A stretch of DNA of 64,000 nucleotides from Selenomonas sp. ND2010 (GTDB lineage Bacteria; Bacillota; Negativicutes; Selenomonadales; Selenomonadaceae): positions 186,001 to 250,000 of the forward strand of contig NZ_JNKI01000002.1 in the NCBI RefSeq assembly GCF_000702005.1, in the 5' to 3' direction. Position numbers and translations under genes: made by a program. Shown piece after piece: positions 43,288-51,855 of the stretch (position 1 is the stretch's first letter; the number at the start of each line of letters is the position of its first letter). Below the pieces are notes generated by a model, which was not told the DNA's origin, searched no databases, and saw only the letters and a list, made by a program, of their open reading frames with translations.

Positions 43288-44670
43288 TCAGTTCAAACCT
43301 TCTTTTTCCTCGATATACTTTTCCATTTCCTCATCGGCCTGCTTTTTGACTTCTTCCCAGGAGCTATTGACCTTCGCTCCCATAAGTTTTTTCCCTGCGA
43401 CATCAGGATGGAGTCCATCCATAGCAAACGGTGTCGGCAGCACCCCATCCGGCCGTGGAAAGGCAGCGGCCGTGTCGATATGAACCTGGGTACGAATATA
43501 GGCATTCACTTCATGGAACCGCTCCGTCCAATCGTCGGCCGTCGGCTCATGGAATACATGGGCGATATTGTCAGGATTCACATCCGGAAGCGTCAAAAGA
43601 ATCGGGCGGATATGATTCTTCCGGCAGCGCTGCTGGATTTCTTTTAACCCCTCGATAACCACCTGCGGGTCTTCCCCACCGCGCAAACTGTTGGTACCGG
43701 TGAGAATCAACAGATACTTGGGGCGAAATGGCAGGACATCCCGATTGAAACGTTTCACCGTCATCTGGATGGTATCGCCACTCTCCGACAAATTGATCGT
43801 GGGGAAATTCAGATACCGCAGCCAACTGAACTCAAAGTCCTCTGGTCCATAGGAGTAATGGCCGCCACCATGTGAAATGCTGTCACCGAGAACCCCGACT
43901 TCCCAATGATCAGCTGGAGCAGTCCGGAATCGTTTGGGAAGTGACCAGCGGCTGGTCGGTACGTCTTTTTCATCGGTCGCCCTAACCCGCCAATAAAAAT
44001 CGCGATTGCTGTAACGGGGATTGGCATCATAGAGTTCTGCCACATCGGTGTGAAGCGTATCGACAAGTTTGGCATCTTTATCCGACAGAGGATTTCCTTT
44101 ATAGATTTGCAGTTCATAGCGGACCATGCCCGTCATCGGAATCCAATGATAGACCGGATAGAGCAGTACCGAACCATTGCCATTATTATAATCCGTTAAC
44201 GGCTCCGGTGCCCCCATCACTTCTTTGTCGCTGCTGGTCCAAAGAGTAGCCAGTTCACTAAAAGGCGTATACGGCTTTCCATCGAAATCCATGCCGCGAA
44301 CGCGCCAATAAAGCGGCTGCTTGCCCAGAAAATCCGTGGCAAACGTCTGGAGCGGCGCATTGTAGTGATTCTGGAAGATTGCATAACTGCGGAAAATCGC
44401 CTTATCGGATTCTGCCGTCGTCGACAGAAACATTGGTTTTTCGGCAAAAAACTCAATCTCGTAATATACCGACTCACTATCTTTATCCCATGCGAGAATC
44501 GGCGAATAGGAAAGCGGCTCCGTAGGCGTCGTCTCCGTAAGGCCTGCTGGTGCCGGAGCCAAGGCAAAGTAATCCTGCCGCGCCTTAATATAAAATCCCA
44601 GGCAGGCACAGACTATCACCACCAACGCCACCATTCCCCCATATTTGATATATTTCCAATGGCTGCACAT
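43288..44670 (-). CDS. SGNH hydrolase with Fn3-like region (paralogue)
   Basis: About 460 aa. An N-terminal anchor lies near residues 10-30 (GGMVALVVIVCACLGFYIKA). Two Fn3-like units contain YWRVRG/YWRVRA. The SGNH domain has VGVLGDSISHGGGHYS (Ser), NLSESGDT (Gly), LILTGTNSLRGG (Asn) and AMDGLHPDVAGKKLM (Asp, His). It is a paralogue of the gene at 28781-30400, with one fewer Fn3-like unit. The start is uncertain: ATG 44670 has GAGG 12 nt upstream; a TTG 6 bp earlier or an upstream ATG at 44706 are alternatives. Confidence 0.8.
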   Translation of the reverse strand: MCSHWKYIKYGGMVALVVIVCACLGFYIKARQDYFALAPAPAGLTETTPTEPLSYSPILAWDKDSESVYYEIEFFAEKPMFLSTTAESDKAIFRSYAIFQNHYNAPLQTFATDFLGKQPLYWRVRGMDFDGKPYTPFSELATLWTSSDKEVMGAPEPLTDYNNGNGSVLLYPVYHWIPMTGMVRYELQIYKGNPLSDKDAKLVDTLHTDVAELYDANPRYSNRDFYWRVRATDEKDVPTSRWSLPKRFRTAPADHWEVGVLGDSISHGGGHYSYGPEDFEFSWLRYLNFPTINLSESGDTIQMTVKRFNRDVLPFRPKYLLILTGTNSLRGGEDPQVVIEGLKEIQQRCRKNHIRPILLTLPDVNPDNIAHVFHEPTADDWTERFHEVNAYIRTQVHIDTAAAFPRPDGVLPTPFAMDGLHPDVAGKKLMGAKVNSSWEEVKKQADEEMEKYIEEKEGLN

Positions 44671-44819
44671 AGACAAGGCATACCTCACTTTCTTTTCCAA
44701 GAACACTATCTTCTATTATATACGATAAGATTAAAATTACCACAAAGATTCCCAGATGACGCAAAACAAATTTTCGTATATAATTACAGAGAAGAAACAA
44801 CCATAATAAAGAAAGATAG

Positions 44820-45815
44820 ATGATTGGGATGAAACCAAAAGATAACTTCATGCTGGTAAAAAACCAGCGGATTGAAAACAATCGGCGCCTTTCTGCCAAA
44901 GCCAAACGGCGCCTGGAAAAATCCAAGGCCGACAATACATTAAAAGCCTACTCCTCCGACTGGAGCGACTTTTCCGACTGGTGCCGGCATCATGGGGAAC
45001 GGGACTTGCCCACCGCACCAGAAACCATCGTCAACTATATCAATGACCTGGCTGATGATGCCAAAGCCAATACCGTATCACGCCGCATCACCGCCATCTC
45101 GGAAAACCACATCGCCGCCGGCTACGGCGGCAAAAACAACCCGGCGAAAGACGGCATCGTCCGGGCGGCTATGGCCGCCATCCGCCGTGAAAAAGGTACC
45201 TTCCAACGAGGCAAATCCCCAATACTCATGGAAACGCTTTATCTCTTGGCAGATTGCTTCGAAGATAACGATCTCGTTTCGCTGCGGGACAGAGCCTTGA
45301 TTTTTCTCGGCTTTGCCGGTGCCTTTCGCCGCTCAGAACTCGTGCGCATTCAGTTCGAGGAACTGACCTTCACCCCGCAGGGCCTCATGATTTTTGTGCC
45401 ACAGTCAAAAGGTGACCAGTTTGGCCGTGGCTCAACCATCGCCATTCCCTATGCCCCGGATAAAGAAATCTGCGCCGTCCGGGCATTAAAAGCCTGGCTC
45501 GATGCCGCACAGCTTCATACGGGCCCCATTTTCCGCCCCTTCACGAAAGCCCACAGCCTGAGGAATGCGCAGCTCTCCGACAAATCCGTCGCGCTAATCG
45601 TCAAAAAATACGCCAAACTGGCCGGCCTCGACGAGAAGCAATTCGCCGGGCACAGCCTGCGCCGCGGATTTGCCACCAGTGCTGCCCAACACGACGTCGA
45701 CGCCCTCTCCATCATGCGCCAGACCCGTCACAAATCTGAAAAAATGGTCCATCGTTACATCGAACAAGGCAACATCTTCAAAGAAAATCCGCTCAATCGC
45801 ATGTATGGGAAATAA
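44820..45815 (+). CDS. Tyrosine recombinase/integrase
   Basis: A 331-aa phage-type integrase. The SAM-like N-terminal core-binding domain is at about 35-130 (NTLKAYSSDWSDFSDWCRHH). The catalytic domain (about 140-325) has Arg in FAGAFRRSELVRI, the HxxR pair in AGHSLRRGFATSAA, a late His in RQTRHKSEKMV and the nucleophile Tyr in HRYIEQG. All five catalytic positions are present, so it should be active. Start ATG 44820 or 44829. No att site or cargo boundary is identified; the Rpn fragment begins directly after its stop. Confidence 0.85.
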   Translation: MIGMKPKDNFMLVKNQRIENNRRLSAKAKRRLEKSKADNTLKAYSSDWSDFSDWCRHHGERDLPTAPETIVNYINDLADDAKANTVSRRITAISENHIAAGYGGKNNPAKDGIVRAAMAAIRREKGTFQRGKSPILMETLYLLADCFEDNDLVSLRDRALIFLGFAGAFRRSELVRIQFEELTFTPQGLMIFVPQSKGDQFGRGSTIAIPYAPDKEICAVRALKAWLDAAQLHTGPIFRPFTKAHSLRNAQLSDKSVALIVKKYAKLAGLDEKQFAGHSLRRGFATSAAQHDVDALSIMRQTRHKSEKMVHRYIEQGNIFKENPLNRMYGK

Positions 45816-45870
45816 AGAACTATCCCAAAGAGCCGACTTTTTTAAACATGAAAACAAGGGGGTAAAAGCC

Positions 45871-46086
45871 ATGTGTGAATTAATGCAAAAACTACAGGAT
45901 GAAGGTCGTGCAGAAGGACGTGCGGAGGGACGTGCCGAAGGTCGTGCCGAAGGACGGCTAGAAGAACAAACTTCGCTTGCGATAAGCATGCTACGTGACC
46001 AGGAACCCATCGATAAAATTATAAAATACTCACGTCTTAGCCCTGAGCGAATTGCCGAACTGGCGAAACAGATTCGACAATCATAA
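45871..46086 (+). CDS. Orphan C-terminal Rpn domain, RpnS-like
   Basis: A 71-aa frame starting MCELMQKLQDEGRAEGRA with AAGGGGG eight bases upstream of the ATG. It contains the four-residue repeat A-E-G-R in about four copies and ends SPERIAELAKQIRQS. It is nearly identical to the C-terminus of the Rpn nuclease at 46450 but has no nuclease domain. A longer start at 45808 (ATG of MGNKELSQ) overlaps the integrase end. In E. coli, separately made Rpn C-terminal products inhibit full-length Rpn, so this could be an extra antitoxin. It may also simply be a dead duplication. Confidence 0.6.
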   Translation: MCELMQKLQDEGRAEGRAEGRAEGRAEGRLEEQTSLAISMLRDQEPIDKIIKYSRLSPERIAELAKQIRQS

Positions 46087-46107
46087 CGATTCGATACTAG
46101 GTAAACA

Positions 46108-46146
46108 GGAAGCCCTCGTTCTCATTTTTCGAGAACGAGGGCTTCC
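46108..46146. terminator. Terminator hairpin, duplication copy A
   Basis: GGAAGCCCTCGTTCTC pairs with GAGAACGAGGGCTTCC over 16 bp. Compared with copy B, paired positions have changed together (CCCT/AGGG here, CCAT/ATGG there). Confidence 0.7.
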
Positions 46147-46214
46147 TGCTATCTTCTTTTGAATAGTCCTGCCGTTCAAAGTCCACCAACCGCAAAAGAG
46201 ACTCCGTCCTACCT

Positions 46215-46314
46215 TCATTTCCCCTGCTTCGTATCCGAATGCGACCCGCTTTCCATATCGCCTAGCGCATACTCACAGCACTGCTGTACCAGATTATTCA
46301 CCGACACATCCTGT
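46215..46314 (-). pseudogene. Remnant of ribbon-helix-helix gene C-terminus
   Basis: Minus-strand reading gives DVSVNNLVQQCCEYALGDME then SGSHSDTKQGK-stop, the last about 33 residues of the RHH protein encoded at 47435-47626 with a few changes. The N-terminus and DNA-binding strand are missing. The rest of the interval up to 46449 holds only the Rpn promoter region (TATAAT near 46360 and 46424). Confidence 0.7.
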
Positions 46315-46449
46315 GTCTTATGTATACATCACAAAGCAATGGAATTTACGTTCGCTATATAGTATAATATTAATAGGAACAGATGTTTTTGCTCGGATTA
46401 TTTTTTTAATCGCAATCTCGTGATATAATAAAAGAAAGGACGATGTGCT

Positions 46450-47307
46450 ATGGGCCTATTGGAATTTGAGCCTCCCAAGAAGTATTTGGAACTCATTGAA
46501 CAGTTTCGTCTCATCGATGATACATTCTTTGATGTATGCTTCGATGGCAGCAGGGAATGTATGCAACTGCTACTTCGCATTTTCTTTGACCGCGATGACA
46601 TCATGATCAAAGAAGTTGTTACCCAGCGCTCCGCACAAAACCTATACGGTCGCAGCGCACGCTTCGATGTCATTGCCGTGGATAACAATGGCAAAATATA
46701 CAACGTAGAAATCCAACGTGCCAGCGAAGGCGCCAATCCCAAACGCGCCCGCTTCAACCACAGCCTTATCGATTCCCGGGAAATCAACAAAGGAACCAAA
46801 TACGAAGATTTTCCCGAAGTCTGGGTCATATTTATCACGGAAAAGGATTTATTTGGTGGCCGAATTCCCATGTATCACATTGACCCTATTATCAAAGAAC
46901 TCAACCAGCCATTTGAAGATGCTGCTCATACGGTCTACGTGAATGGTTCCTATCGAGGGGCTGATGCCTTAGGACTACTTATGCAGGATTTCTTCTGCAC
47001 CGATCCTGAGCAGATGCACTATCCAGAACTGGCCCAAAGAGCCGACTTTTTTAAACATGAAAACAAGGGGGTAAAAGCCATGTGTGAATTAATGCAAAAA
47101 CTACAGGACGAAGGTCGTGCCGAAGGGCGTGCGGAGGGACGTGCGGAGGGACGTGCCGAAGGACGTGCCGAAGGACGGCTAGAAGAACAAACTTCGCTTG
47201 CGATAAGCATGCTACGTGACCAGGAACCCATCGATAAAATTATAAAATACTCACGTCTTAGCCCCGAGCGAATTGCCGAACTGGCGAAACAGATTCGACA
47301 ATCATAA
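46450..47307 (+). CDS. Rpn-family PD-(D/E)XK nuclease, probable gene within gene
   Basis: A 285-aa protein of the Rpn/PDDEXK_2 (recombination-promoting nuclease, putative transposase) family. N-terminal: FRLIDDTFFDVCFDGSRECM. Nuclease core: RSARFDVIAVDNNGKIYNVE then IQRASEG (D-x(n)-E-x-Q). Then DFPEVWVIFITEKDLFGGRIP. The C-terminus from residue 211 carries an A-E-G-R repeat region (five copies, about 221-240) and the tail SPERIAELAKQIRQS. Inside, AAGGGGG precedes ATG 47080 (MCELMQKLQDEG), an internal start for a 75-aa C-terminal protein. In E. coli such short forms (RpnS) block the toxic full-length nuclease (RpnL), which acts against phage. Ribosome site AAAGGA is upstream of the main ATG. 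Confidence 0.85.
   Translation: MGLLEFEPPKKYLELIEQFRLIDDTFFDVCFDGSRECMQLLLRIFFDRDDIMIKEVVTQRSAQNLYGRSARFDVIAVDNNGKIYNVEIQRASEGANPKRARFNHSLIDSREINKGTKYEDFPEVWVIFITEKDLFGGRIPMYHIDPIIKELNQPFEDAAHTVYVNGSYRGADALGLLMQDFFCTDPEQMHYPELAQRADFFKHENKGVKAMCELMQKLQDEGRAEGRAEGRAEGRAEGRAEGRLEEQTSLAISMLRDQEPIDKIIKYSRLSPERIAELAKQIRQS
47080..47307 (+). CDS. Internal RpnS-like start, candidate antitoxin
   Basis: In-frame ATG at 47080 with AAGGGGG eight bases upstream, giving a 75-aa protein identical to the C-terminus of the Rpn nuclease. It has five A-E-G-R repeats; the orphan copy at 45871 has four. The ribosome site is better than that of the full-length gene. Separate translation is inferred by analogy with E. 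coli rpn genes. Confidence 0.55.
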   Translation: MCELMQKLQDEGRAEGRAEGRAEGRAEGRAEGRLEEQTSLAISMLRDQEPIDKIIKYSRLSPERIAELAKQIRQS

Positions 47308-47330
47308 CGATTCGATACTAGATAAACAGA

Positions 47331-47368
47331 AGCCATCGTTCTCATTTTTCGAGAACGATGGCTTTTTG
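47331..47368. terminator. Terminator hairpin, duplication copy B
   Basis: AGCCATCGTTCTC pairs with GAGAACGATGGCT, then TTTTT on the plus strand. It ends the Rpn transcript and faces the convergent RHH gene. Confidence 0.75.
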
Positions 47369-47434
47369 CTATCTGTCTTTAAATATTCCTGCCGTTTAAA
47401 ATCCACCAACTGCAAAAGAAACTCGGTCCTACCT

Positions 47435-47626
47435 TCATTTCCCCTGCTTCGTATCCGAATGCGTCCCGCTTTCCATATCGCCCAGCGCATACTCACAACA
47501 CTGCTGCACCAGATTATTAACCGACACGTCTTGAGATTTTGCAACCTCCGTGAGCCGCTCCACCAAATCTACTGGCAAACGAAACGTCTTATTGATCATC
47601 TCAGAATTTTTCTTTACCACAAACAT
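47435..47626 (-). CDS. Ribbon-helix-helix (Arc/CopG-like) regulator
   Basis: A 63-aa protein with a ribbon-helix-helix fold: the DNA-contacting strand INKTFRLPVDLVERL (about 11-25) and helices EVAKSQDVSVNNLVQQCCEY. The C-terminus is polar. It is divergent from the polysaccharide cluster and convergent to the Rpn gene. The palindromes TGACATGTCA and TTGACAAGTCAA just upstream (47659-47683) are likely its operator, as RHH proteins commonly repress their own promoter. Its C-terminal part was duplicated together with the Rpn tail. Confidence 0.75.
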   Translation of the reverse strand: MFVVKKNSEMINKTFRLPVDLVERLTEVAKSQDVSVNNLVQQCCEYALGDMESGTHSDTKQGK

Positions 47627-47658
47627 CCAATCACCTCACGATACGAATCAACTCTAGT

Positions 47659-47683
47659 TGACATGTCATTTTTGACAAGTCAA
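47659..47683. promoter_or_regulatory. Palindromic operator in front of the RHH gene
   Basis: TGACATGTCA (47659-47668) and TTGACAAGTCAA (47672-47683) are 3 bp apart and 33 bp upstream of the RHH start. TTGACAAGTCAA is identical to the first palindrome behind ilvD (26310-26321). The following 47684-47832 holds no convincing gene. Confidence 0.55.
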
Positions 47684-47832
47684 TTCGACTAAAAATAGGC
47701 CATCGTCCACGATAAACCATCTGCAAACGAAAACCTGAAGCTCCAAGCCAAGGCTTTCTTTCGTTTTTTATCTGAAAGAATCGATTAATAGATACTCCCC
47801 TTAACGCAATAACCAAAAACATTTCGCGCTTA

Positions 47833-48795
47833 CTAAAGCTGTTTCCTTTTTAACATATCAATAATATAATCCGTGTGAATTCTCTTCCCTTCATCATTAA
47901 GATGATAGTTAGTGTCATAGAACATATCAATATCATAGAGGCAGTCAGTATAGCTTCCAAGAACTTCAACGCCTTGTGAACAATAGAATTCTTCAATAGA
48001 ACGTATACCTGCCAAATCCGTTTCTGAGAATTCGCTTTTATTCCATAAATAATTTGGCCAAGAAGCATAAACCGTTATGTTGTTATTGTGACAATATGTT
48101 ATAAATTGTTTAAGTTTCTGCTGTGCATCATTTGATAACGGTGTATCATCAAAAACCACTTTATTAATTTTGCTACGCAGTGCGCTATTAGACAATCTAT
48201 TCATCTTATAGTTGTTAGTCATATCACCATTTTTATTAAGATACTGACTAGAGTACGCCCCTTCAACACGTGCGGGTGGCCGTATTCGCTGATAAGTAAA
48301 TTTCAATAAATCTTTGGTATTAAGCTGGCTTATGAATTTTAATTTATCATAAAACGAAAGTGCTTGAATTATTGATGGATCATACCCCAAATAATAAAAA
48401 GCCTCTTCCGGTTCAAAAACGTCATGATGCCAAGTATAGTAAGGGAATTCAAGTGGAAGAATAACAATATCGTTTGATTTTAAATGCTTTTTTGCTCTTT
48501 CCAACGTATAAAAACGCATTGTAGCATTAGCACTATAATTCACGGTTGGAATTCCTAATTCTTGTTCAATTCGCTCTGTATCTACACCAAGCAACGTATT
48601 TGAACCAGAAATAAATACTATCTTTTTCCCTTGTATAGAACTTGCATATACATCTTTTTTGGCCAGCCACTCATGCATATAGCGTTCTTGTTCCATAGGA
48701 ACTCCAAAATTCACCCAAAATAACAGCCCATGAAATAACAATCCTGCAAGAACAGACACAGTAAAAATGAGCAAATATTTACGATAAAACGTCAC
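47833..48795 (-). CDS. SGNH-like O-acetylation partner protein
   Basis: A 320-aa protein with an N-terminal membrane segment (KYLLIFTVSVLAGLLFHGLL), so the catalytic part is outside the inner membrane. SGNH-like motifs: IVFISGSNTLLGVDTERIEQ (Ser of GSN) and DTNYHLNDEGKRIHTDYI (Asp and His). Such proteins work with an MBOAT in AlgI/AlgJ- or DltB/DltD-like pairs to acylate polysaccharides. It is 11 bp downstream of the MBOAT gene, supporting this role. Last gene of the cluster. Confidence 0.75.
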   Translation of the reverse strand: MTFYRKYLLIFTVSVLAGLLFHGLLFWVNFGVPMEQERYMHEWLAKKDVYASSIQGKKIVFISGSNTLLGVDTERIEQELGIPTVNYSANATMRFYTLERAKKHLKSNDIVILPLEFPYYTWHHDVFEPEEAFYYLGYDPSIIQALSFYDKLKFISQLNTKDLLKFTYQRIRPPARVEGAYSSQYLNKNGDMTNNYKMNRLSNSALRSKINKVVFDDTPLSNDAQQKLKQFITYCHNNNITVYASWPNYLWNKSEFSETDLAGIRSIEEFYCSQGVEVLGSYTDCLYDIDMFYDTNYHLNDEGKRIHTDYIIDMLKRKQL

Positions 48796-48806
48796 AATCT
48801 ATCTCC

Positions 48807-50269
48807 TTAAAATTGAAAGTAGAGAAATTCAGATTCTACATGCCCGATAGATAGTATGGTAAAGGCAAAAACTAGCCCCAACACTCCAGCCAATACTTGC
48901 AGGCGACGAGGATGCGTTTGTAAACGACTAAGTATAATTGGCGGATTAGGGCAAACTGCTAGAATAAATCCTATCACTAACAGTTTCACACAAATACTTG
49001 ACAAAGAACCAGCCAAGGCAAGCTTCCCAAAACAGATTCCTAAGTCTGATAAAATCGCAAAACGATCAATAGCAATCCATTCACTGGGAAGAACAACATT
49101 ATGTATATCCGTCATAGCTGCCAGGATAGCTATAGCACTACTGAAATTATCTGCCCGGAAAAACACCCAACATATTAAGACACACAAGAAAGTCAATGGC
49201 CAACTAACAAATGCAGGCAACGTAATCTTTAGCCGTCGCCACTGATGGTTAATCATTAACAGCAGCCCATGAATTCCCCCCATAGGATAAATGTCCATCC
49301 AGCACCATGCCACAAACCAATGATCAACATACTGACAAAGAGATTACGCATTTTCTTAAGTTCGCCTTGTCGATTTCCTCCCATGGGGATGTATAAATAA
49401 TCTTTTACCCATGTTCCCAAAGTCATGTGCCAACGACGCCAAAAGTCGATGATATTTTTCGATTGATAAGGAGAATTAAAATTAACAGGCAATTTCAGAT
49501 TAAACATCAATCCTAATCCGATAGCCATTTCGCTGTAGCCAGAAAAGTCAAAATAAAGCTGGAAAGTATAGGCTAGTGCCCCCACCCAACTTTCTAGAAA
49601 AGTTAGGCTGTCTGCCCGAGAAAAAACGTTATTAGCAATGGGAGCTAAATTATCCGCAATCATCACTTTTTTTACTAATCCCATGGCAAATAGTGTTAAA
49701 CCTATTGCTATATTTTCGATATTTATATGAAAAGTTTTCTCTGCTATGAATTGAGGTAACATTTTTTTATGATTAATAATCGGCCCAGCAATTAGATGCG
49801 GAAATATAGTAACAAATTCACAATAGGTCAAAAAATCATGTTTGGCAGCTTCACCACGATATGCATCTACTAAATACGCCGACTGCGTAAAAGTAAAAAA
49901 AGATATACCCAAAGGCAAAATAATATGTGGCAAATCAAAATCACTACCACTTATATTATTTACAGTAATTAGGAAAAAATCAGTATACTTAAAGTAACCA
50001 AGCAATGCAACATTTACTACCACCCCAAAGATAAGCCATAACCTTTGATTATTCGTCAATCCAATCTGTCTGCCAACAAGGTAATTGAAGGTAATGGATG
50101 CAAAAAGCAATGGAACATAATGAACATCCCAATAACCGTAGAAAATAAAAGATGCTAAAACCAATACCAATGTAGACGCACGATTGCATATATATTTCGC
50201 TGTCAAGAAAAAAGCAGCAAAGGTTACAGGCAAGTAAACAAAAATAAACGCGTAAGAATTAAAAAGCAA
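48807..50269 (-). pseudogene. MBOAT O-acyltransferase, frameshifted at a G tract
   Basis: An AlgI/DltB-type membrane-bound O-acyltransferase of about 485 aa split in two frames. The first frame (49256-50269) begins MLFNSYAFIFVYLPVTFAAF and carries the motifs FPHLIAGPIINHKKML, YFDFSGYSEMAIGLGLMFNL and WRRWHMTLGTWVKDYLYIPM, and the catalytic-His region LWHGAGWTFILWG. It then shifts and ends at 49256. The expected continuation GIHGLLLMINHQWRRL is in another frame down to 48807. The shift lies in a run of six G (49276-49281, minus strand); seven G would restore one protein. It would be inactive or phase-variable as read. Sequencing error is possible. Confidence 0.8.
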
Positions 50270-50363
50270 AAATACTCCTCCCTCTTGATAATTGACAATC
50301 CGTCCTAGAAATGTGTCAATTTAGCAAGGTATTTCTCCCTCCCCCTATCCACACGTAAGAAAA

Positions 50364-51845
50364 TTACGTTTTGTATTTCTCACATATTTGACAAAACTGT
50401 TCTTGCAAATACCTTATTCCTCTCAGTATCATTTGCCGATTGGTTCTTCTTATCGAGAGTAACAAGAAATAACATATACTAAAAATTGTCACAGATATTA
50501 TCACCGCTACTGCCTCGTAAGAAGTCAGCATTTGGCGTAACGCCCATGCCACCCCCCCTGCCATAGCAGCCGGCAGCGCTGCATTGAGGATATTACCAGC
50601 CATCTTCCGTACTGATATCCCCAACATTTGCCGCAACATAAACGCCTTTACCATATCCAGCCACAACGAACTTGCACACATCCCTAAAGCTACTGCGTCA
50701 AAGCCAAATTTAGCTCCATACCACAATGCTCCCCACAGCACTGGAAAATGAAGTATCTGTGAAAAGGCAGACAAACGAGGCATCCCTTTCGCACGAATCG
50801 CTTCACTACCTAAAGAATTAATCAAGACCGAAATTGTAGAAGTCAAACATTCAATTCCAAAGAAAAAATCACCTTCATGCCACTGATCTCCCAACAATAT
50901 ACTAACCGCAAAATCCGCATATACAAAAAGCAAAGCCCCCAGTGGCATGAGCAATAACGCTGACTTACTTTGAACACTATAAAACAGATTTTTAAATTCC
51001 ACCATATTATTTTGCAAACGTGATAACGCGGTAAATAGTACAGGAACAATAGCTCCTGTTATTAAACTAAAAGCAGCCCCAGAAAGAGTCAACACCCCAC
51101 GATATAAACCAAGATAATAACTACTTAGTAATACGCTTACTAAAAACAAACCACCATACGTACTAAACCATATCGTGATAGATTCAAAAAGCGTCCACAG
51201 TGAAAAAGATAACATACTGAACAAACTTGTTTTATCTATCATCTGAAACAACGGCATATTAGTATAACGTGCCTGTACTAAACAAGTTGCAATCTGTTGA
51301 AATAGCCATCCAAAAACCAATGCCCAAAATCCTAATCCATAATATGCTAAAGGAATTGTAATAAATAAGGGAATGATTAAGGTAATTACACGTAGCTTGA
51401 ACAATAATTTAAATTGAAATTCACGTTTAAAAAGTGCCGTCTGCATGCCATTAAATGAAGTAATTACCAACCCAAATCCTGCTACTTTTATACCATCTGC
51501 TACTTCATATGTTCCTAATAGAACTGCAATATCATCAGCAAACAAAACTATTAGTAGCCATATAATCAATGCAATCAAACAAGAAGTAGTAAGAGCAGTC
51601 CCAAAACATTTAAGTTTTTCATCTTCATTATGGAATTCATGCTGGACAAAATACTTTTGAAAGCCCGCATCTGCAAACATTTCTGCAAAAGATGTCACAA
51701 CCATGATAGAAGCCATTATGCCGAAAGCTTCTGGAGTCAATAATCTAGCTAAAATCATTCCGGTAATTGGGGTTATCATTTTAGCAGAAAATTCAGTTAT
51801 AAATGTCCATTTTGTTGCAGTTTTAATTTTTTCTTTAATTTCCAT
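50364..51845 (-). CDS. Wzx-like polysaccharide flippase
   Basis: A 493-aa membrane protein with about 14 hydrophobic segments, starting MEIKEKIKTATKWTFITEFS and MITPITGMILARLLTPEAFG, then FADAGFQKYFVQHE, which are typical of PST/MATE-family O-unit flippases (RfbX/WzxC type). It would move lipid-linked repeat units across the inner membrane for polymerisation. It lies between the MBOAT and the first TupA-like gene. Confidence 0.85.
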   Translation of the reverse strand: MEIKEKIKTATKWTFITEFSAKMITPITGMILARLLTPEAFGIMASIMVVTSFAEMFADAGFQKYFVQHEFHNEDEKLKCFGTALTTSCLIALIIWLLIVLFADDIAVLLGTYEVADGIKVAGFGLVITSFNGMQTALFKREFQFKLLFKLRVITLIIPLFITIPLAYYGLGFWALVFGWLFQQIATCLVQARYTNMPLFQMIDKTSLFSMLSFSLWTLFESITIWFSTYGGLFLVSVLLSSYYLGLYRGVLTLSGAAFSLITGAIVPVLFTALSRLQNNMVEFKNLFYSVQSKSALLLMPLGALLFVYADFAVSILLGDQWHEGDFFFGIECLTSTISVLINSLGSEAIRAKGMPRLSAFSQILHFPVLWGALWYGAKFGFDAVALGMCASSLWLDMVKAFMLRQMLGISVRKMAGNILNAALPAAMAGGVAWALRQMLTSYEAVAVIISVTIFSICYFLLLSIRRTNRQMILRGIRYLQEQFCQICEKYKT

Positions 51846-51855
51846 TAGAATATAA

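Larger units (their letters stand above)
45816..46314. repeat. Segmental duplication, copy A (partner 47025-47534)
   Basis: About 500 bp match the region 47025-47534 at an offset of 1209 bp before and 1221 bp after a 12-bp repeat difference. Copy A holds the Rpn C-terminus, its terminator, and the C-terminal part of the ribbon-helix-helix gene in reverse. It begins right behind the integrase stop codon and ends inside the RHH coding region, so it is a fragment, not a full gene copy. Confidence 0.85.

Noticed and set aside
45900-45960. Short tandem repeats that might look like a CRISPR or satellite array
   Set aside because: They are 12-bp in-frame codon repeats encoding A-E-G-R in the Rpn tail, not spaced repeats. 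No CRISPR array or cas gene was seen anywhere in the window.
47631-47822. A 63-codon minus-strand frame upstream of the RHH gene
   Set aside because: It covers the palindromic operator, has no ribosome site and an improbable composition.
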